From NCBI GenBank assembly GCA_910584815.1, contig CAJUBT010000004.1, positions 1-43,951 on the forward strand: 43,951 nucleotides of DNA, read 5' to 3'. The position numbers and the translations under genes are program-made. The notes under the pieces were generated by a model that was not told the origin of the DNA, searched no databases, and worked only from the letters and a program-made list of their open reading frames with translations. Shown piece by piece: positions 29,479 to 39,290 of this stretch. Source of the stretch: an uncultured Christensenella sp. (GTDB lineage: Bacteria; Bacillota; Clostridia; Christensenellales; UBA1242). Position 1 is the first letter of the stretch. Every line of letters starts with the position of its first letter.

Positions 29479-29542
29479 TAACTTTGCAAAATATAGTCAA
29501 TTTTGCTATAATTAAAACCTAAAATTCTTAAGGGGAAAACAA

Positions 29543-30076
29543 ATGAATATTAACGATACAATTAGTGATGAAAGAATAAAGCCAGAAGACTTTGTTGCAT
29601 TTATTGAAATAGAACAGGGCAGTAAAAATAAGTATGAATTAGACAAAGAAACTGGGCTTATAATTTTAGATAGAATACTTTACACCTCAACGCACTATCC
29701 AATGAACTATGGTTTTGTACCTCGCACTTTTTGCGATGATGGCGACCCTCTTGATGTTTTTGTGTTATGTTCACAACCAATAGAAAAAATGAGTTTGGTT
29801 AGATGTTACCCTATTGGAGTGGTGGGTATGACAGATGGAGACAAGAGTGATGATAAAATTATTGCCATTCCATTTGGAGACCCTCAATATAATGGTTATA
29901 GCGATATAGAAGAATTGCCTTATCATATCTTTGATGAATTAAAACACTTTTTAGGCGTTTATAAACAGCTTGAAAATAAAAAGGTAGAAGTAAAACAAAT
30001 TAGTGGTGCGGCCGAAGCAAAAAAGACAATTGAAAAAGCAAAAGAACTTTATGTAGAAACCTTTTTAAATAAATAG
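29543..30076 (+). CDS. ppa: Inorganic pyrophosphatase, type I
   Basis: 177 residues, normal length. Family signature DDGDPLDVFV plus HYPMNYGFVPRTF and KYELDKETG. It hydrolyses pyrophosphate to phosphate with Mg2+ in the cytosol. AAGGGGAAA precedes the ATG. It is 64 bases after pepD and shares its terminator region. Confidence 0.95.
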   Translation: MNINDTISDERIKPEDFVAFIEIEQGSKNKYELDKETGLIILDRILYTSTHYPMNYGFVPRTFCDDGDPLDVFVLCSQPIEKMSLVRCYPIGVVGMTDGDKSDDKIIAIPFGDPQYNGYSDIEELPYHIFDELKHFLGVYKQLENKKVEVKQISGAAEAKKTIEKAKELYVETFLNK

Positions 30077-30243
30077 TAACAGCATTATAGTAATTTATTT
30101 TTAATATTAATAAAATTATATTTAAAAATATAAATTTATTTTATAACTAAAGAACTTTTGAAAATTTGTTAAAAAAATTATTGCATAATCAAATTATTAA
30201 AATAATCTTAAAAAACTTTATAAATTTGTTTTTTAAAAAAAAT

Positions 30244-30273
30244 AAAAAGTCACAATTCTTAGTGGCTTTTTTT
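30244..30273 (+). terminator. Terminator after ppa
   Basis: Stem AAAAAGTCAC / GTGGCTTTTT with one G-U, then T's; about 170 bases after the ppa stop. Confidence 0.75.
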
Positions 30274-30331
30274 ATGTACAAAATTTTAGTATTTTACCAT
30301 TGTTACAATATACCTTTATTTTTAATTTAAT

Positions 30332-30361
30332 TTGACAATGTAAGGTTTTAGATGTTACAAT
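30332..30361 (+). promoter_or_regulatory. Promoter giving a near-leaderless transcript
   Basis: -35 TTGACA (30332-30337), 18-base spacer, -10 TACAAT (30356-30361). The next ATG is only 9 bases after the -10, so transcription would start about 2-3 bases before it. No ribosome binding site fits between. Confidence 0.7.
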
Positions 30362-30370
30362 ATTTTTAAT

Positions 30371-31345
30371 ATGAGAAAGTTTTTTGAAATTCTATTAAAA
30401 ATAATAATAGTAGTTTCGTTTATATGTATAATTGTGTTCGTAGGTGTTGCAATAATTAACAATAAAAGCATTGCTTATGAAAGTTACAATTATATTGTTT
30501 CCACACGCGATAAAACAAATTTCTCTCTAACTCAACAAGGTATATCTCAAAATCTTAGAATTAGATTTAACGAAATGAGTAAAGACCCTATTGGTGAATT
30601 TATAAATAAAGCTGGTATAGAACTTAATAAAGGTATAGACTTCTTTGTTGATTATCTTTCCCAGGAAGATGCCTTAACAAAAGGAGAACAAGATAAATTA
30701 ATAAACGGCTATAAAACCTATGCCGAAAGTTTTTTAAAAGTTAAAGAGGCATATCTTTCTTATTTAGAAGCTTATAAAGAAGCTGAAGATAAATTTTATA
30801 ACGATTATGAAAATTCCGATTATGCTGTAGAAACTTCAAACGCAAAGGGCTTATATATTGTAACAACATATATACAAGCCTATCGAAACGGTAGCGTATT
30901 TTTTAAAGACCTTGCAACAATAACAAACAAATATATTATGCCAAACCTTTCTTACCAAACACATAAGGCACAAAGTTATATGATTAAAATTGGTTATGTA
31001 GATTATTCGCTAGATAGCAAATTTAACGAACAAGGCATTAAAACAGAGATAGGTGTAGTTGAAATTTTAAATGAAAGATTACGAATTAAAGATTACAGCG
31101 ACTATAACTTAAACAACAACACAAGCGTTAGAGCTTTTAACAATTATATGTTAACAAGCAATAATCTTTCCGATAAAGACTATTTAACAAATGCCTCTTT
31201 TAGAGAATACTCTAACACTTTAAACATTTTAAATATTTATGAATGGGCAGGAAATTACAACAACTACTACAAAACTTTAAATGAAGATATGAAAGCAAAA
31301 GCTTTAGCAACCAAAACTTTTTATAATGCAAACTATTCAAGATAA
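30371..31345 (+). CDS. Membrane-anchored helical protein, unknown
   Basis: 324 residues. An N-terminal membrane helix (about 7-30) lacks a cleavage site, and the rest is extracytoplasmic and helix-rich, with Lys/Glu/Tyr/Asn abundant (for example EAYLSYLEAYKEAEDKFYND). No family recognised. It sits 53 bases before a lipoprotein gene of similar size and style, likely one operon. The start is probably leaderless (promoter at 30332). Confidence 0.75.
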   Translation: MRKFFEILLKIIIVVSFICIIVFVGVAIINNKSIAYESYNYIVSTRDKTNFSLTQQGISQNLRIRFNEMSKDPIGEFINKAGIELNKGIDFFVDYLSQEDALTKGEQDKLINGYKTYAESFLKVKEAYLSYLEAYKEAEDKFYNDYENSDYAVETSNAKGLYIVTTYIQAYRNGSVFFKDLATITNKYIMPNLSYQTHKAQSYMIKIGYVDYSLDSKFNEQGIKTEIGVVEILNERLRIKDYSDYNLNNNTSVRAFNNYMLTSNNLSDKDYLTNASFREYSNTLNILNIYEWAGNYNNYYKTLNEDMKAKALATKTFYNANYSR

Positions 31346-31398
31346 TATTATTTTTAAAACATTTTTAAAATAAAAAAAATAATTAAAAGGTAAACAAA

Positions 31399-32433
31399 TT
31401 GAAAAAGAAATTTTTAATAAGTTTATTAATGGTTCTTGTTTTATGTTTCTTTCCTTTGTTTTTAACAGGGTGTGGAGAAATTACTCATAGTTTAGATGAC
31501 TTTGATAACCTTTACGCACAAGTTAAAGCAAATGAAATAACAAAACAATACTTTGATGGTGACAACCTAACAGTAAACTTTAGTGTAAATATACAAACCT
31601 CAAATAGAGATGATAAAAGTTACATTTTTGGTGCAGCATATAGTTATTATTTAAAAAGTTCTTCAAGGCTTTTTAGTGGAATAATTAAAAACCAACCAAA
31701 ACCATCTTTTGTTTTAAGAAATTTTAAAGCCGAAGAGGTTACAGACCTTTATAATAAATTTGAAAACGTTAAAAATGAATTAGTTAAGTTTGATGAAAGT
31801 AAAACTGTTTACGAAAAAACAGAAGGTCACATTTATTACAAAAATTTTATTAGTAGTTACAATAATCTTATAAATTCCCTTTACAATTTTAACACAACTT
31901 TTGCAAATGCCTATTTTTCAAGCGTTGGCAAGGCAGATTTTTCTACAGCTGCTTTAAGCGATAGAAACATTAAAGATTTTCTTGCCTATCAATTAATGCA
32001 AGCTTCAAAAATTTCTTTTAATTATGAACTTAAACCTTTTAAAATTACAAACCCATTGGGAGAAGTTCATACTTATATAGATAATTCAACTCAATTAAAA
32101 AACTTCATAACTCTTGCTAATTCTGTGCTTAACAGAATAGATTCTTCAAGAGATGTAACTCCTTCAGGCACAAACGCTTCAAACCTTGTTGGCATTTTCA
32201 CAAGCATCCAAGTTAACACTAGTAAGTATAATAATGAATGCGATAAATTTACAAAAGCATTGCAGAATTTTAATGCAAAGGCTTATCAATCTTCAACAAA
32301 CAAGCAAACTTATATTGAAGATTGCGAAGCAATTGAAAGGTCAAGTTTTAACATTATTCAAAACTTTTTAGAAGGTAGATATAAAGCTTTAACTCAAGCC
32401 TTAACACAAGCAGTAACCTATATAACATTTTAA
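31399..32433 (+). CDS. Lipoprotein, unknown function
   Basis: 344 residues from a TTG start preceded by AAAAGG. The signal sequence ends in the lipobox LTGC with Cys25, so it should be lipid-anchored on the outer face of the membrane. The mature part is mostly helical with many Asn/Tyr/Lys, resembling the preceding protein in style, and ends with a Gln/Ala/Thr-rich helix (KALTQALTQAV). No known domain. Confidence 0.75.
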   Translation: MKKKFLISLLMVLVLCFFPLFLTGCGEITHSLDDFDNLYAQVKANEITKQYFDGDNLTVNFSVNIQTSNRDDKSYIFGAAYSYYLKSSSRLFSGIIKNQPKPSFVLRNFKAEEVTDLYNKFENVKNELVKFDESKTVYEKTEGHIYYKNFISSYNNLINSLYNFNTTFANAYFSSVGKADFSTAALSDRNIKDFLAYQLMQASKISFNYELKPFKITNPLGEVHTYIDNSTQLKNFITLANSVLNRIDSSRDVTPSGTNASNLVGIFTSIQVNTSKYNNECDKFTKALQNFNAKAYQSSTNKQTYIEDCEAIERSSFNIIQNFLEGRYKALTQALTQAVTYITF

Positions 32434-32574
32434 AATGTTAATGTTAACAAATTTTTAGTTAAATTAAGAATTACTAAAATATAAAAATATACAATTATAT
32501 TTTAATTAAATTTTAATTATAAACATTTTTTTAAAAAAAGATTATTTTTCAAATGCAAAAAAAGGAATAAAATT

Positions 32575-34248
32575 ATGGACACAATTAAATTAGCAGAATT
32601 ACTTTTCCCAGAAGTAGATGTAACTGTGGAAGAAATTATAAATGTATATCCAAAAAGAATTTTACCAGTAGGTGCAGAAGTAACTCGTATTGCTCCAAGC
32701 CCTACAGGCTATTTGCATATAGGGCATATTTATGGCGCTTTTATAGATAAATTAATAGCCTATCATTCTAATGGTGTTTTTTATATGCGTTTAGAAGATA
32801 CCGATGCAAAAAGAGAAGTTGCCAATTCTGGCGATATTGCATACAATATGCTTTCGTACTTTGGTTTAAAGCCAGATGAAGGTTATATGGGCAGCAATAA
32901 AGAACAAATTGGTAAATACGGTAGTTATGTTCAGTCTGAACGCACAAAAATTTATTGTGCTTTTGCAAAGAGGCTTGTTGAATTGGGGAATGCTTATCCT
33001 TGTTTTTGTACTGGTGCACAAAATAAAGATGAAATTTTAAAGCGTCGTCAGGAACAACTTGAGCAAAATAATGATATAGAAGAAAAAGATCCTTGCAGAA
33101 ATTTAACTCAAGAAGAAATAGAAGAAAACCTTAAACAAGGTAAACCTTTTGCAATAAGATTAAAATCTACTGGAGACCCAAATAAAACCTTTAAAATTAA
33201 AGATGAAATTAAAGGGGAAAGAGAAGTTAGGGAAAACACAAAAGATATTATTATTCTAAAAAGTAATAAAACCCCTCCATATTCCTTTGCACACGCTGTT
33301 GATGACACTTTAATGGGAACAACAACTGTTGTTCGTGGGGAAGAATGGTTCCCATCTTGGTCTAGTCATATAGAATTGTTTGAAAAACTTGGCTTGCCAC
33401 ATCCTAAATATGCTCATAACCCTGTTATTTGTAAGTTAGATGAAAGCGGAAATAAACGCAAACTAAGCAAGCGTAAGGATAAAGAAGCCGATGCCAGATA
33501 TTTTGTTGAACAAGGCTACCCAGTAACAAGCGTTATGGAGTATTTGTTAAATTTAATCAATAGTGATTTTGAAGATTGGCGCAAACAAAATCCAACTGCA
33601 TCTTATTACGATTTTCCTTTTAAAGTTTCTAAAATTGGTTCTAATAATCCAATGTTTGATTTTAATAAATTAGATGATTGCTCTAAACAAGTTATAAGTC
33701 ATTTCTCAAATGAAGATATTTACGAAAATGCACTTTCTTGGGCAAAAGATTATAATAAAGATTTTTTTGAAGTTCTTCAATCAAAAAAAGATTTTTGCCT
33801 TTCACTCTTCTCGGTAGACCGCACAGGTTCCAATCCAAGAAAAGATATTGCAAAATGGAGTGATATTCCTAACTTATATTTCTATATGTTTAATAACTTA
33901 AACAATTTAAAATTAAACAATTATGAATTATATGATAACATTTCAAAGCAAGATACCATTAACCTTTTAAATGCTTATAAAGTAGTTTATTCCGCAGCTG
34001 ATGATAAACAAACTTGGTTCAATAACATAAAAGGTATTTGTCAAACTTTAGGTTTTTGTGATAATATAAAAGAGTATAAGAAAAACCCAGAAGCATATAA
34101 GGGTAGCGTTGCTGATGTTAGTGGAATTATTAGAGTAGCAATTACAACTAAAAAGAATACTCCAGACCTTTTTGAACTTATGAAATTACTTGGTGAAAAA
34201 GAGGTTGCCGAAAGAATAAATCATTTTATTTCTTTACTAGCTAAATAA
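32575..34248 (+). CDS. gltX: Glutamate-tRNA ligase
   Basis: 557 residues. The class I signature APSPTGYLHIGH (HIGH-type, about 40-51) and the KLSKRKD loop (about 298-304) are present, with Rossmann-fold and anticodon-binding regions following. It is longer at the N-terminus than typical (about 40 residues before the HIGH region). It may charge tRNA-Glu only, or tRNA-Gln too; amidotransferase genes are not visible here. AAAAGGAATA precedes the ATG. Confidence 0.94.
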   Translation: MDTIKLAELLFPEVDVTVEEIINVYPKRILPVGAEVTRIAPSPTGYLHIGHIYGAFIDKLIAYHSNGVFYMRLEDTDAKREVANSGDIAYNMLSYFGLKPDEGYMGSNKEQIGKYGSYVQSERTKIYCAFAKRLVELGNAYPCFCTGAQNKDEILKRRQEQLEQNNDIEEKDPCRNLTQEEIEENLKQGKPFAIRLKSTGDPNKTFKIKDEIKGEREVRENTKDIIILKSNKTPPYSFAHAVDDTLMGTTTVVRGEEWFPSWSSHIELFEKLGLPHPKYAHNPVICKLDESGNKRKLSKRKDKEADARYFVEQGYPVTSVMEYLLNLINSDFEDWRKQNPTASYYDFPFKVSKIGSNNPMFDFNKLDDCSKQVISHFSNEDIYENALSWAKDYNKDFFEVLQSKKDFCLSLFSVDRTGSNPRKDIAKWSDIPNLYFYMFNNLNNLKLNNYELYDNISKQDTINLLNAYKVVYSAADDKQTWFNNIKGICQTLGFCDNIKEYKKNPEAYKGSVADVSGIIRVAITTKKNTPDLFELMKLLGEKEVAERINHFISLLAK

Positions 34249-34439
34249 TAATTTTTAAATTGTTTATAATTAGTTTATAAAAATTTTTAAATAAATTAGT
34301 TCTAACTTAAATTTTTTAGTTTTAATTAAGTTTAAAAAAAATAATATGTTTTAAATAGATAAGAAAAAATACGTAAATAAAAAATAAATTAAATTATAAA
34401 TAAGCCTACAAAAGTAAATTAACAGGAGTAAAATTAAAA

Positions 34440-34730
34440 ATGATAATTTTAAAAAATTTTTCTAAATTTTTCACTTACCTTGGGCAGATAATGGCATTTC
34501 TAACCATTATAATGTTAGGGCTTATTTATTTAAATCAGGCACTACCTGTAAAATTTTTAGGTGAATTTGCAACCCAATTAGAAGCAATTAAAGATTATGC
34601 TGTAATTTTAACAATAACTGTTTGTGGGTTAGGTTTTGCTTGTCGTAGGTCTTTGTTTTTGTTTATTCCTTTTTGTTTGCTTGCAATATGTGCACTTGCT
34701 TGTTATTCAATAGTTCTTTTTAAAGTTTAA
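34440..34730 (+). CDS. Small three-helix membrane protein, unknown
   Basis: 96 residues, hydrophobic over about 12-30, 50-70 and 75-93. Ribosome binding site ACAGGAG about 11 bases upstream. No family is recognised. It is a single gene closed by a strong terminator. Confidence 0.7.
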   Translation: MIILKNFSKFFTYLGQIMAFLTIIMLGLIYLNQALPVKFLGEFATQLEAIKDYAVILTITVCGLGFACRRSLFLFIPFCLLAICALACYSIVLFKV

Positions 34731-35168
34731 TTATTTAAAAAAAATAAAGAGAGTTTAGCTTTTGTTAAACTCTCTTTTTGTTTTCTATAATTAACACAAG
34801 GCTTGCATTATAATTAAGTTAAAATAAACATAAAATTTTAAAGTTTATATTATTTAACATAAAATTAAAATTTAAATATTTTTAAGTTTAATAATTTATT
34901 TTTATAAATTTTGAATGATAAAATAAATTTTAATAAATTAAAATTTTGGTTAAAATAATGTAGTTTTTTCATATTTTATATACTTGTCCCATAAATATAT
35001 TTTGTATAAAAAATTTATAATTGTGTGTAGAAAAAAAATTGTAATATTTATTTTTATATTGATACTCTTAAAAATAAAATTTATTTTTCTTTAATTTTTT
35101 ATACTTTTAAAAATTTATGTAAATTAGTTTTATAAAAAATAAAAAAAGTTGTGGGGCAGATGTATATA
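34731..35168. other. Long intergenic region with one terminator
   Basis: About 440 AT-rich bases. Apart from the terminator at 34747-34779 I see no gene. Promoter elements for the M1 peptidase gene must lie here, but no unique pair stands out. Confidence 0.45.
34747..34779 (+). terminator. Intrinsic terminator
   Basis: A perfect 12-bp stem AAAGAGAGTTTA / TAAACTCTCTTT followed by T's. Confidence 0.88.
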
Positions 35169-36704
35169 ATGCAAAAAATTAAAAATAGTTATAAAAACAT
35201 TAAAACAACAAAAAAAGTTATAAGTGTTGCTTTTTTATTGCTACTTGTGGTTGTGGTTGCGTGCTCGCTTTTTGCTTGTAAAAAAAGCATAAAAAATTTA
35301 ACCAAAAATTTAAGCAATTATTCATTAACGCTAAATTTTGATGATGGAACAAAATTGTTAACAGGTAACGAACAAGTTAATTATATAAATTCAACTCCAA
35401 CTTCTTTAAGTGAGGTTTGGTTTCATTTATATCCAAATGCTTTTTCTGAAAAAGCTAAAACAAAACCAGTAAGCAACCTTTATAAACAAAAAGCCTACCC
35501 AAATGGTGAAGACTATGGCTATATAAAAGTAAATAAAGTAGAAGTGGAAGGAATTGCACAAGATGTTAAAATTGCAGAACCAGATGATGAAATTTTAATA
35601 GTAAAATTACCAACAGAATTGTTCCCTGAAGAGAGAGTGAACATTGCAATTTATTTTGAAGTGCTTCTACCAAATTGTTTACACAGATTTGGCTATGGAG
35701 ATAATACCTATAATTTTGGTAACTTCTACCCAATTGCAAGTGTATATGAAAATGGTTCTTTTGGCCACGATGCCTATGGTGCAAACGGCGACCCATTTTA
35801 TAGCGAAATGGCTAATTATAATGTAACTATAACCTATAACGATAACTTTACGCTTGCTTCTTCTGGCAAACAAATAAGCACTGAAAATAAACCTAATGGC
35901 TTTAAAACAACTCAAATAACTGCCAATGTAGTTAGAGATTTTGCCTTTGTATTGAGTAAAAGATTTGAAGTTATTTCTGGCAAAGCAGGTAAAACCACCG
36001 TTTATTACTATTATTACGATGATGAAAATGCCCAATCTAATTTACAAACAGGCATAGATTCTATTAACACCTTTAACAATTTGTTTGGCGAATATCCTTA
36101 CGAAACTTATAGCATAGTTAAAACAAATTTTATTCACGGCGGAATGGAATATCCTAACCTTGTTTATATAAGTGATAGTGTGGAAGCAGATAAAGACTAT
36201 AAAAATGTTATTGTGCACGAAACTGCACACCAATGGTGGTATAATTTAGTTGGCAGCAATGCAATTGAAACTGCTTGGCAAGATGAAGGATTAACCGAAT
36301 ATTCAACCTTAATGTTTTATAAACATAACCCAAGTTATAATGTTAATGTTCGCGAAAGTTTAAATGCTTCTCTTTCTAGTTATCTTTTGTTTAGCGAAAT
36401 TTGCACCAGTATTTATGGCTCGTATGATAGTAGTATGACAAAAAATGTTAACGAATTTAGGGGAGACACTGAATATGTTTATGCTACTTATGTAAAAGGT
36501 GTTTTGTTCTTTGATAACCTTAACGAACTTGTAGGAGATAAAAAATTTGAAAAATCACTAAAACATTATTTTAACGAAAATTGCTATAGAAACGCATCTC
36601 CAAACGATATGATTTCTGCATTTGAAAAAGTATGTAAAGTAAACATTAAAAACTTTTTTGATTCTTGGACAACAGGAAAGGTTGTTTTGCAAAACTATAA
36701 ATAA
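35169..36704 (+). CDS. M1-family metallopeptidase lipoprotein
   Basis: 511 residues from the ATG at 35169; a GTG at 35151 and an ATG at 35160 are also in frame, but GTGGGG (35151-35156) is best placed for 35169. A membrane segment ends in the lipobox LFAC, so the enzyme should be tethered outside. The zinc-binding HETAHQWW (H350, E351, H354) is followed by E373 in EGLTEY, the M1 gluzincin pattern HExxH-18-E. The N-terminal beta domain (about 50-290) is like LTA4-hydrolase-type peptidases. It likely trims peptides at the cell surface. Confidence 0.9.
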   Translation: MQKIKNSYKNIKTTKKVISVAFLLLLVVVVACSLFACKKSIKNLTKNLSNYSLTLNFDDGTKLLTGNEQVNYINSTPTSLSEVWFHLYPNAFSEKAKTKPVSNLYKQKAYPNGEDYGYIKVNKVEVEGIAQDVKIAEPDDEILIVKLPTELFPEERVNIAIYFEVLLPNCLHRFGYGDNTYNFGNFYPIASVYENGSFGHDAYGANGDPFYSEMANYNVTITYNDNFTLASSGKQISTENKPNGFKTTQITANVVRDFAFVLSKRFEVISGKAGKTTVYYYYYDDENAQSNLQTGIDSINTFNNLFGEYPYETYSIVKTNFIHGGMEYPNLVYISDSVEADKDYKNVIVHETAHQWWYNLVGSNAIETAWQDEGLTEYSTLMFYKHNPSYNVNVRESLNASLSSYLLFSEICTSIYGSYDSSMTKNVNEFRGDTEYVYATYVKGVLFFDNLNELVGDKKFEKSLKHYFNENCYRNASPNDMISAFEKVCKVNIKNFFDSWTTGKVVLQNYK

Positions 36705-37302
36705 TGGTTAAATAAAAAAAACATAATAAAAAATAAATTTAAAAATTTATATATTCTTTCTATCGTTTAAAAAAAAACGGAAATTAAGTTTTATAATAAA
36801 TAAAATAATTATAATTTTTTAAATAAATTACATTTTAAAAAAATATATAAAATTTAAAGAAATAAATTTGAAATTTTAAAAAATCAAAAATACAAATTGT
36901 TTTTTATCAATGCAAATATAACTAAAATTTAATTTATATTACATTGCAAAAAATTAAAAATAAACAAAAATTAACAGTCACCAATTTTAATATGTTGGTG
37001 GCTTTTTTGTTATGTTTATGTTATACTACCTAAGGCTTTATAAATTAAGCTATGTAACTCTTTAAACTATAAAAATAATTTTAAAATTAGGGCAGTTAAT
37101 TAAAACTTTAAATAGTTTTAAATTGCTTTTTATAAAATTTTTTAAAAGTAGTTTATAAAGTATTTTTTTTGCATAAATAGGTTTTAATTAACTATTCTAT
37201 ATTAGTTAAAAACAAATAATAATTAAACTTATTTTTATAATGTAATATAACTTTATTAAATTTAATAATAACCTAAAATAAAAATAAAAGGAAAATTTAC
37301 TA
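36705..37302. other. Long intergenic region with terminator
   Basis: About 600 AT-rich bases without a credible ORF. It includes the terminator at 36976-37008. Whether the ~270 bases before that hairpin form a separate small RNA or a long 3' untranslated tail cannot be told. Confidence 0.4.
36976..37008 (+). terminator. Intrinsic terminator, far downstream of M1 peptidase
   Basis: Stem AGTCACCAA / TTGGTGGCT (one G-U) with a TTTTTT tail. Confidence 0.75.
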
Positions 37303-38094
37303 ATGAAAGCAGTAAACATTGCCAGTGGAAGCAAGGGAAATTGTACTCTTATTCAAAGCAATTTGGCAACAATTTTAATTGATGACGGTTTATCGGTTAA
37401 AAACTTAGAAGAAAAATTAAAGCAAATTAATATTAACCCAAACAGTATAGATGCCATACTTTTAACTCACGAGCATAGCGACCATATTTATGGTGTAAAG
37501 TCTTTTTTAAAAAAGTACAAAAACGCTAAAGTTTATATTCCAAGTTTTGCACAAAACTATTATATTTCCAGCATAATGACTTTACCAATTCAACAAGTAG
37601 AATGGTACACAAATTCAGATTTTTTTATAAAAGATGTTACAATATCTTCTTTCATTTTACCACACGATAGCCATTTCTGTGTAGGGTATAGTTTATATGT
37701 TGGCAATAATAAAATTACAGTTGCTACAGACCTTGGCTTTACTTCTGCTGATACTTTAAAAAATTTGGCAGGCAGTGATATTTTATTTTTAGAAAGTAAC
37801 CACGATGTTGAATTGTTAAAGCGTAATGTAAAATATACTGCACAACTTAAAAAAAGAATTTTATCTAATAATGGTCACTTATCTAATGTGGCTTGTGCAG
37901 AAGCCCTTATAAGCCTTGTTAAAACAGGGGTTAAACAAGCAATTCTTTGCCACCTTAGTGAAGAGAACAACACACCAGAACTTGCTTATAATACGGTTAA
38001 AACGCTTCTACAAAGGCAGGGAATAATTGAAGGAGAGCATATCTGTGTTGATGTTGCTTTTCAAAATCAAGTTGGAACCTTATTTAATTTTTAG
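37303..38094 (+). CDS. YycJ-like metallo-beta-lactamase fold protein
   Basis: 263 residues. The metal motif THEHSDH (H56, H58, D60, H61) lies in the first third, and the ASGSKGNCTLIQ / ILIDDG start is typical of YycJ (WalJ) proteins. These are cytosolic hydrolases, possibly nucleases involved in DNA repair or cell-wall coordination in Bacillota; there is no walRK system in this window. Start has AAAAGGAAAA. Confidence 0.87.
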   Translation: MKAVNIASGSKGNCTLIQSNLATILIDDGLSVKNLEEKLKQININPNSIDAILLTHEHSDHIYGVKSFLKKYKNAKVYIPSFAQNYYISSIMTLPIQQVEWYTNSDFFIKDVTISSFILPHDSHFCVGYSLYVGNNKITVATDLGFTSADTLKNLAGSDILFLESNHDVELLKRNVKYTAQLKKRILSNNGHLSNVACAEALISLVKTGVKQAILCHLSEENNTPELAYNTVKTLLQRQGIIEGEHICVDVAFQNQVGTLFNF

Positions 38095-38240
38095 TTTTGT
38101 TCCGTTAAATTGTGGTTAAAATTTTGCTTTTACTTAAAAAAGTACAAATTTTTATACGTTAATTAATTATTAAAAAAAGTTAATATATAATTGTAAAAAA
38201 AACTAAAAAATAGTATAATATTTGTTAAGGAAAAAACTAA

Positions 38241-39290
38241 ATGAATAAAGATTTCTACACTTTAAAGGATAGTTCAATAGCATATTTTTTCAGCCTAGTT
38301 GCGTTATTAGGTGCTAGCATTGCTATGTCAATTTTAATAATAGGGGTGTCTAGTGCTAATGGTGCTCCTGTTACTGAAGTGCAAAACTATGTTAGTTTGC
38401 AATATATAAATATGTTTTTGTCTTCAGTAATTTTTTTAATTATTTTTGTTTGCTTAAACAAAAAATTTCAAAAGAATTACCTTGTAGCCAGCAAACTTAA
38501 AACAAAGTTTAGTTATAAAATTGCACTTGTTGCGGTGTTGCTTGCAATTATTGTTTTTTGGGGTGGGCTTAACATAACGGGGCTTTATAATCATTTATTT
38601 GCTCACATATTTCCAGCAGGTCCTTTAAATCAATTAGAAACAAACAATTTTGGTATTTTTCTTCTTCAAGTTATACTTTTGGGCATTTGTCCTGCAGTGT
38701 TCGAGGAACTTGTTTTTAGAGGGATAATTTATAACGGACTTAGGCAAAAATTTTCTGCTGGTGTTGCAATAGTTTTAAGTGCAGTGTTTTTTATGTTAAT
38801 TCACTTATCAATTTATAAAAGTTTCTATCAAATAATTTTAGGCTTAGTTTTGGGCTTGCTTGTTTATTATACTGGTTCAATAGTGTATGGAATGATTTTT
38901 CACTTTACCAACAATTTTATAATATTACTTCTTAATTATATTTCTCCAAATGGTTCGGTGTTTGAACTTGTAAAGAAAGGTGAACTTGTAACTGCTAATT
39001 GGGGTGCTATACAAGTTGTTTTAGCAATTTTATTTTTTATATTAGGTATAGTAGCAACCTTTCTAGTATTTTATTTTCTTAGAAAATATACTTTTAAACA
39101 TAAAAACTACTTTAATTTGGAATCAGGTCCTGCTCCTTTAAATTATGAGGTGGCAGATGCTATAACTATAACTAAAAACAATAAAATGAAACTTTCATCT
39201 GGCGGACCAAGCCATATTGTATGGTTTACCTTTGGCATTGCAGGGTTTGTTTTGTTGTGGGTTATGATATCTTGTGGAGTTAAATTATGA
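38241..39290 (+). CDS. CPBP (CAAX-type) intramembrane protease 1
   Basis: 349 residues, multi-pass (about eight hydrophobic segments). The catalytic EE-x3-R motif is FEELVFR (E155, E156, R160), followed by a His in FFMLIHLS and the HxxNN motif FHFTNNF. These glutamate intramembrane proteases may process prenylated or membrane proteins or act in bacteriocin immunity. The stop TGA overlaps the next gene's ATG (ATGA), implying coupled translation. AAGGAAAA precedes the start. Confidence 0.9.
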   Translation: MNKDFYTLKDSSIAYFFSLVALLGASIAMSILIIGVSSANGAPVTEVQNYVSLQYINMFLSSVIFLIIFVCLNKKFQKNYLVASKLKTKFSYKIALVAVLLAIIVFWGGLNITGLYNHLFAHIFPAGPLNQLETNNFGIFLLQVILLGICPAVFEELVFRGIIYNGLRQKFSAGVAIVLSAVFFMLIHLSIYKSFYQIILGLVLGLLVYYTGSIVYGMIFHFTNNFIILLLNYISPNGSVFELVKKGELVTANWGAIQVVLAILFFILGIVATFLVFYFLRKYTFKHKNYFNLESGPAPLNYEVADAITITKNNKMKLSSGGPSHIVWFTFGIAGFVLLWVMISCGVKL

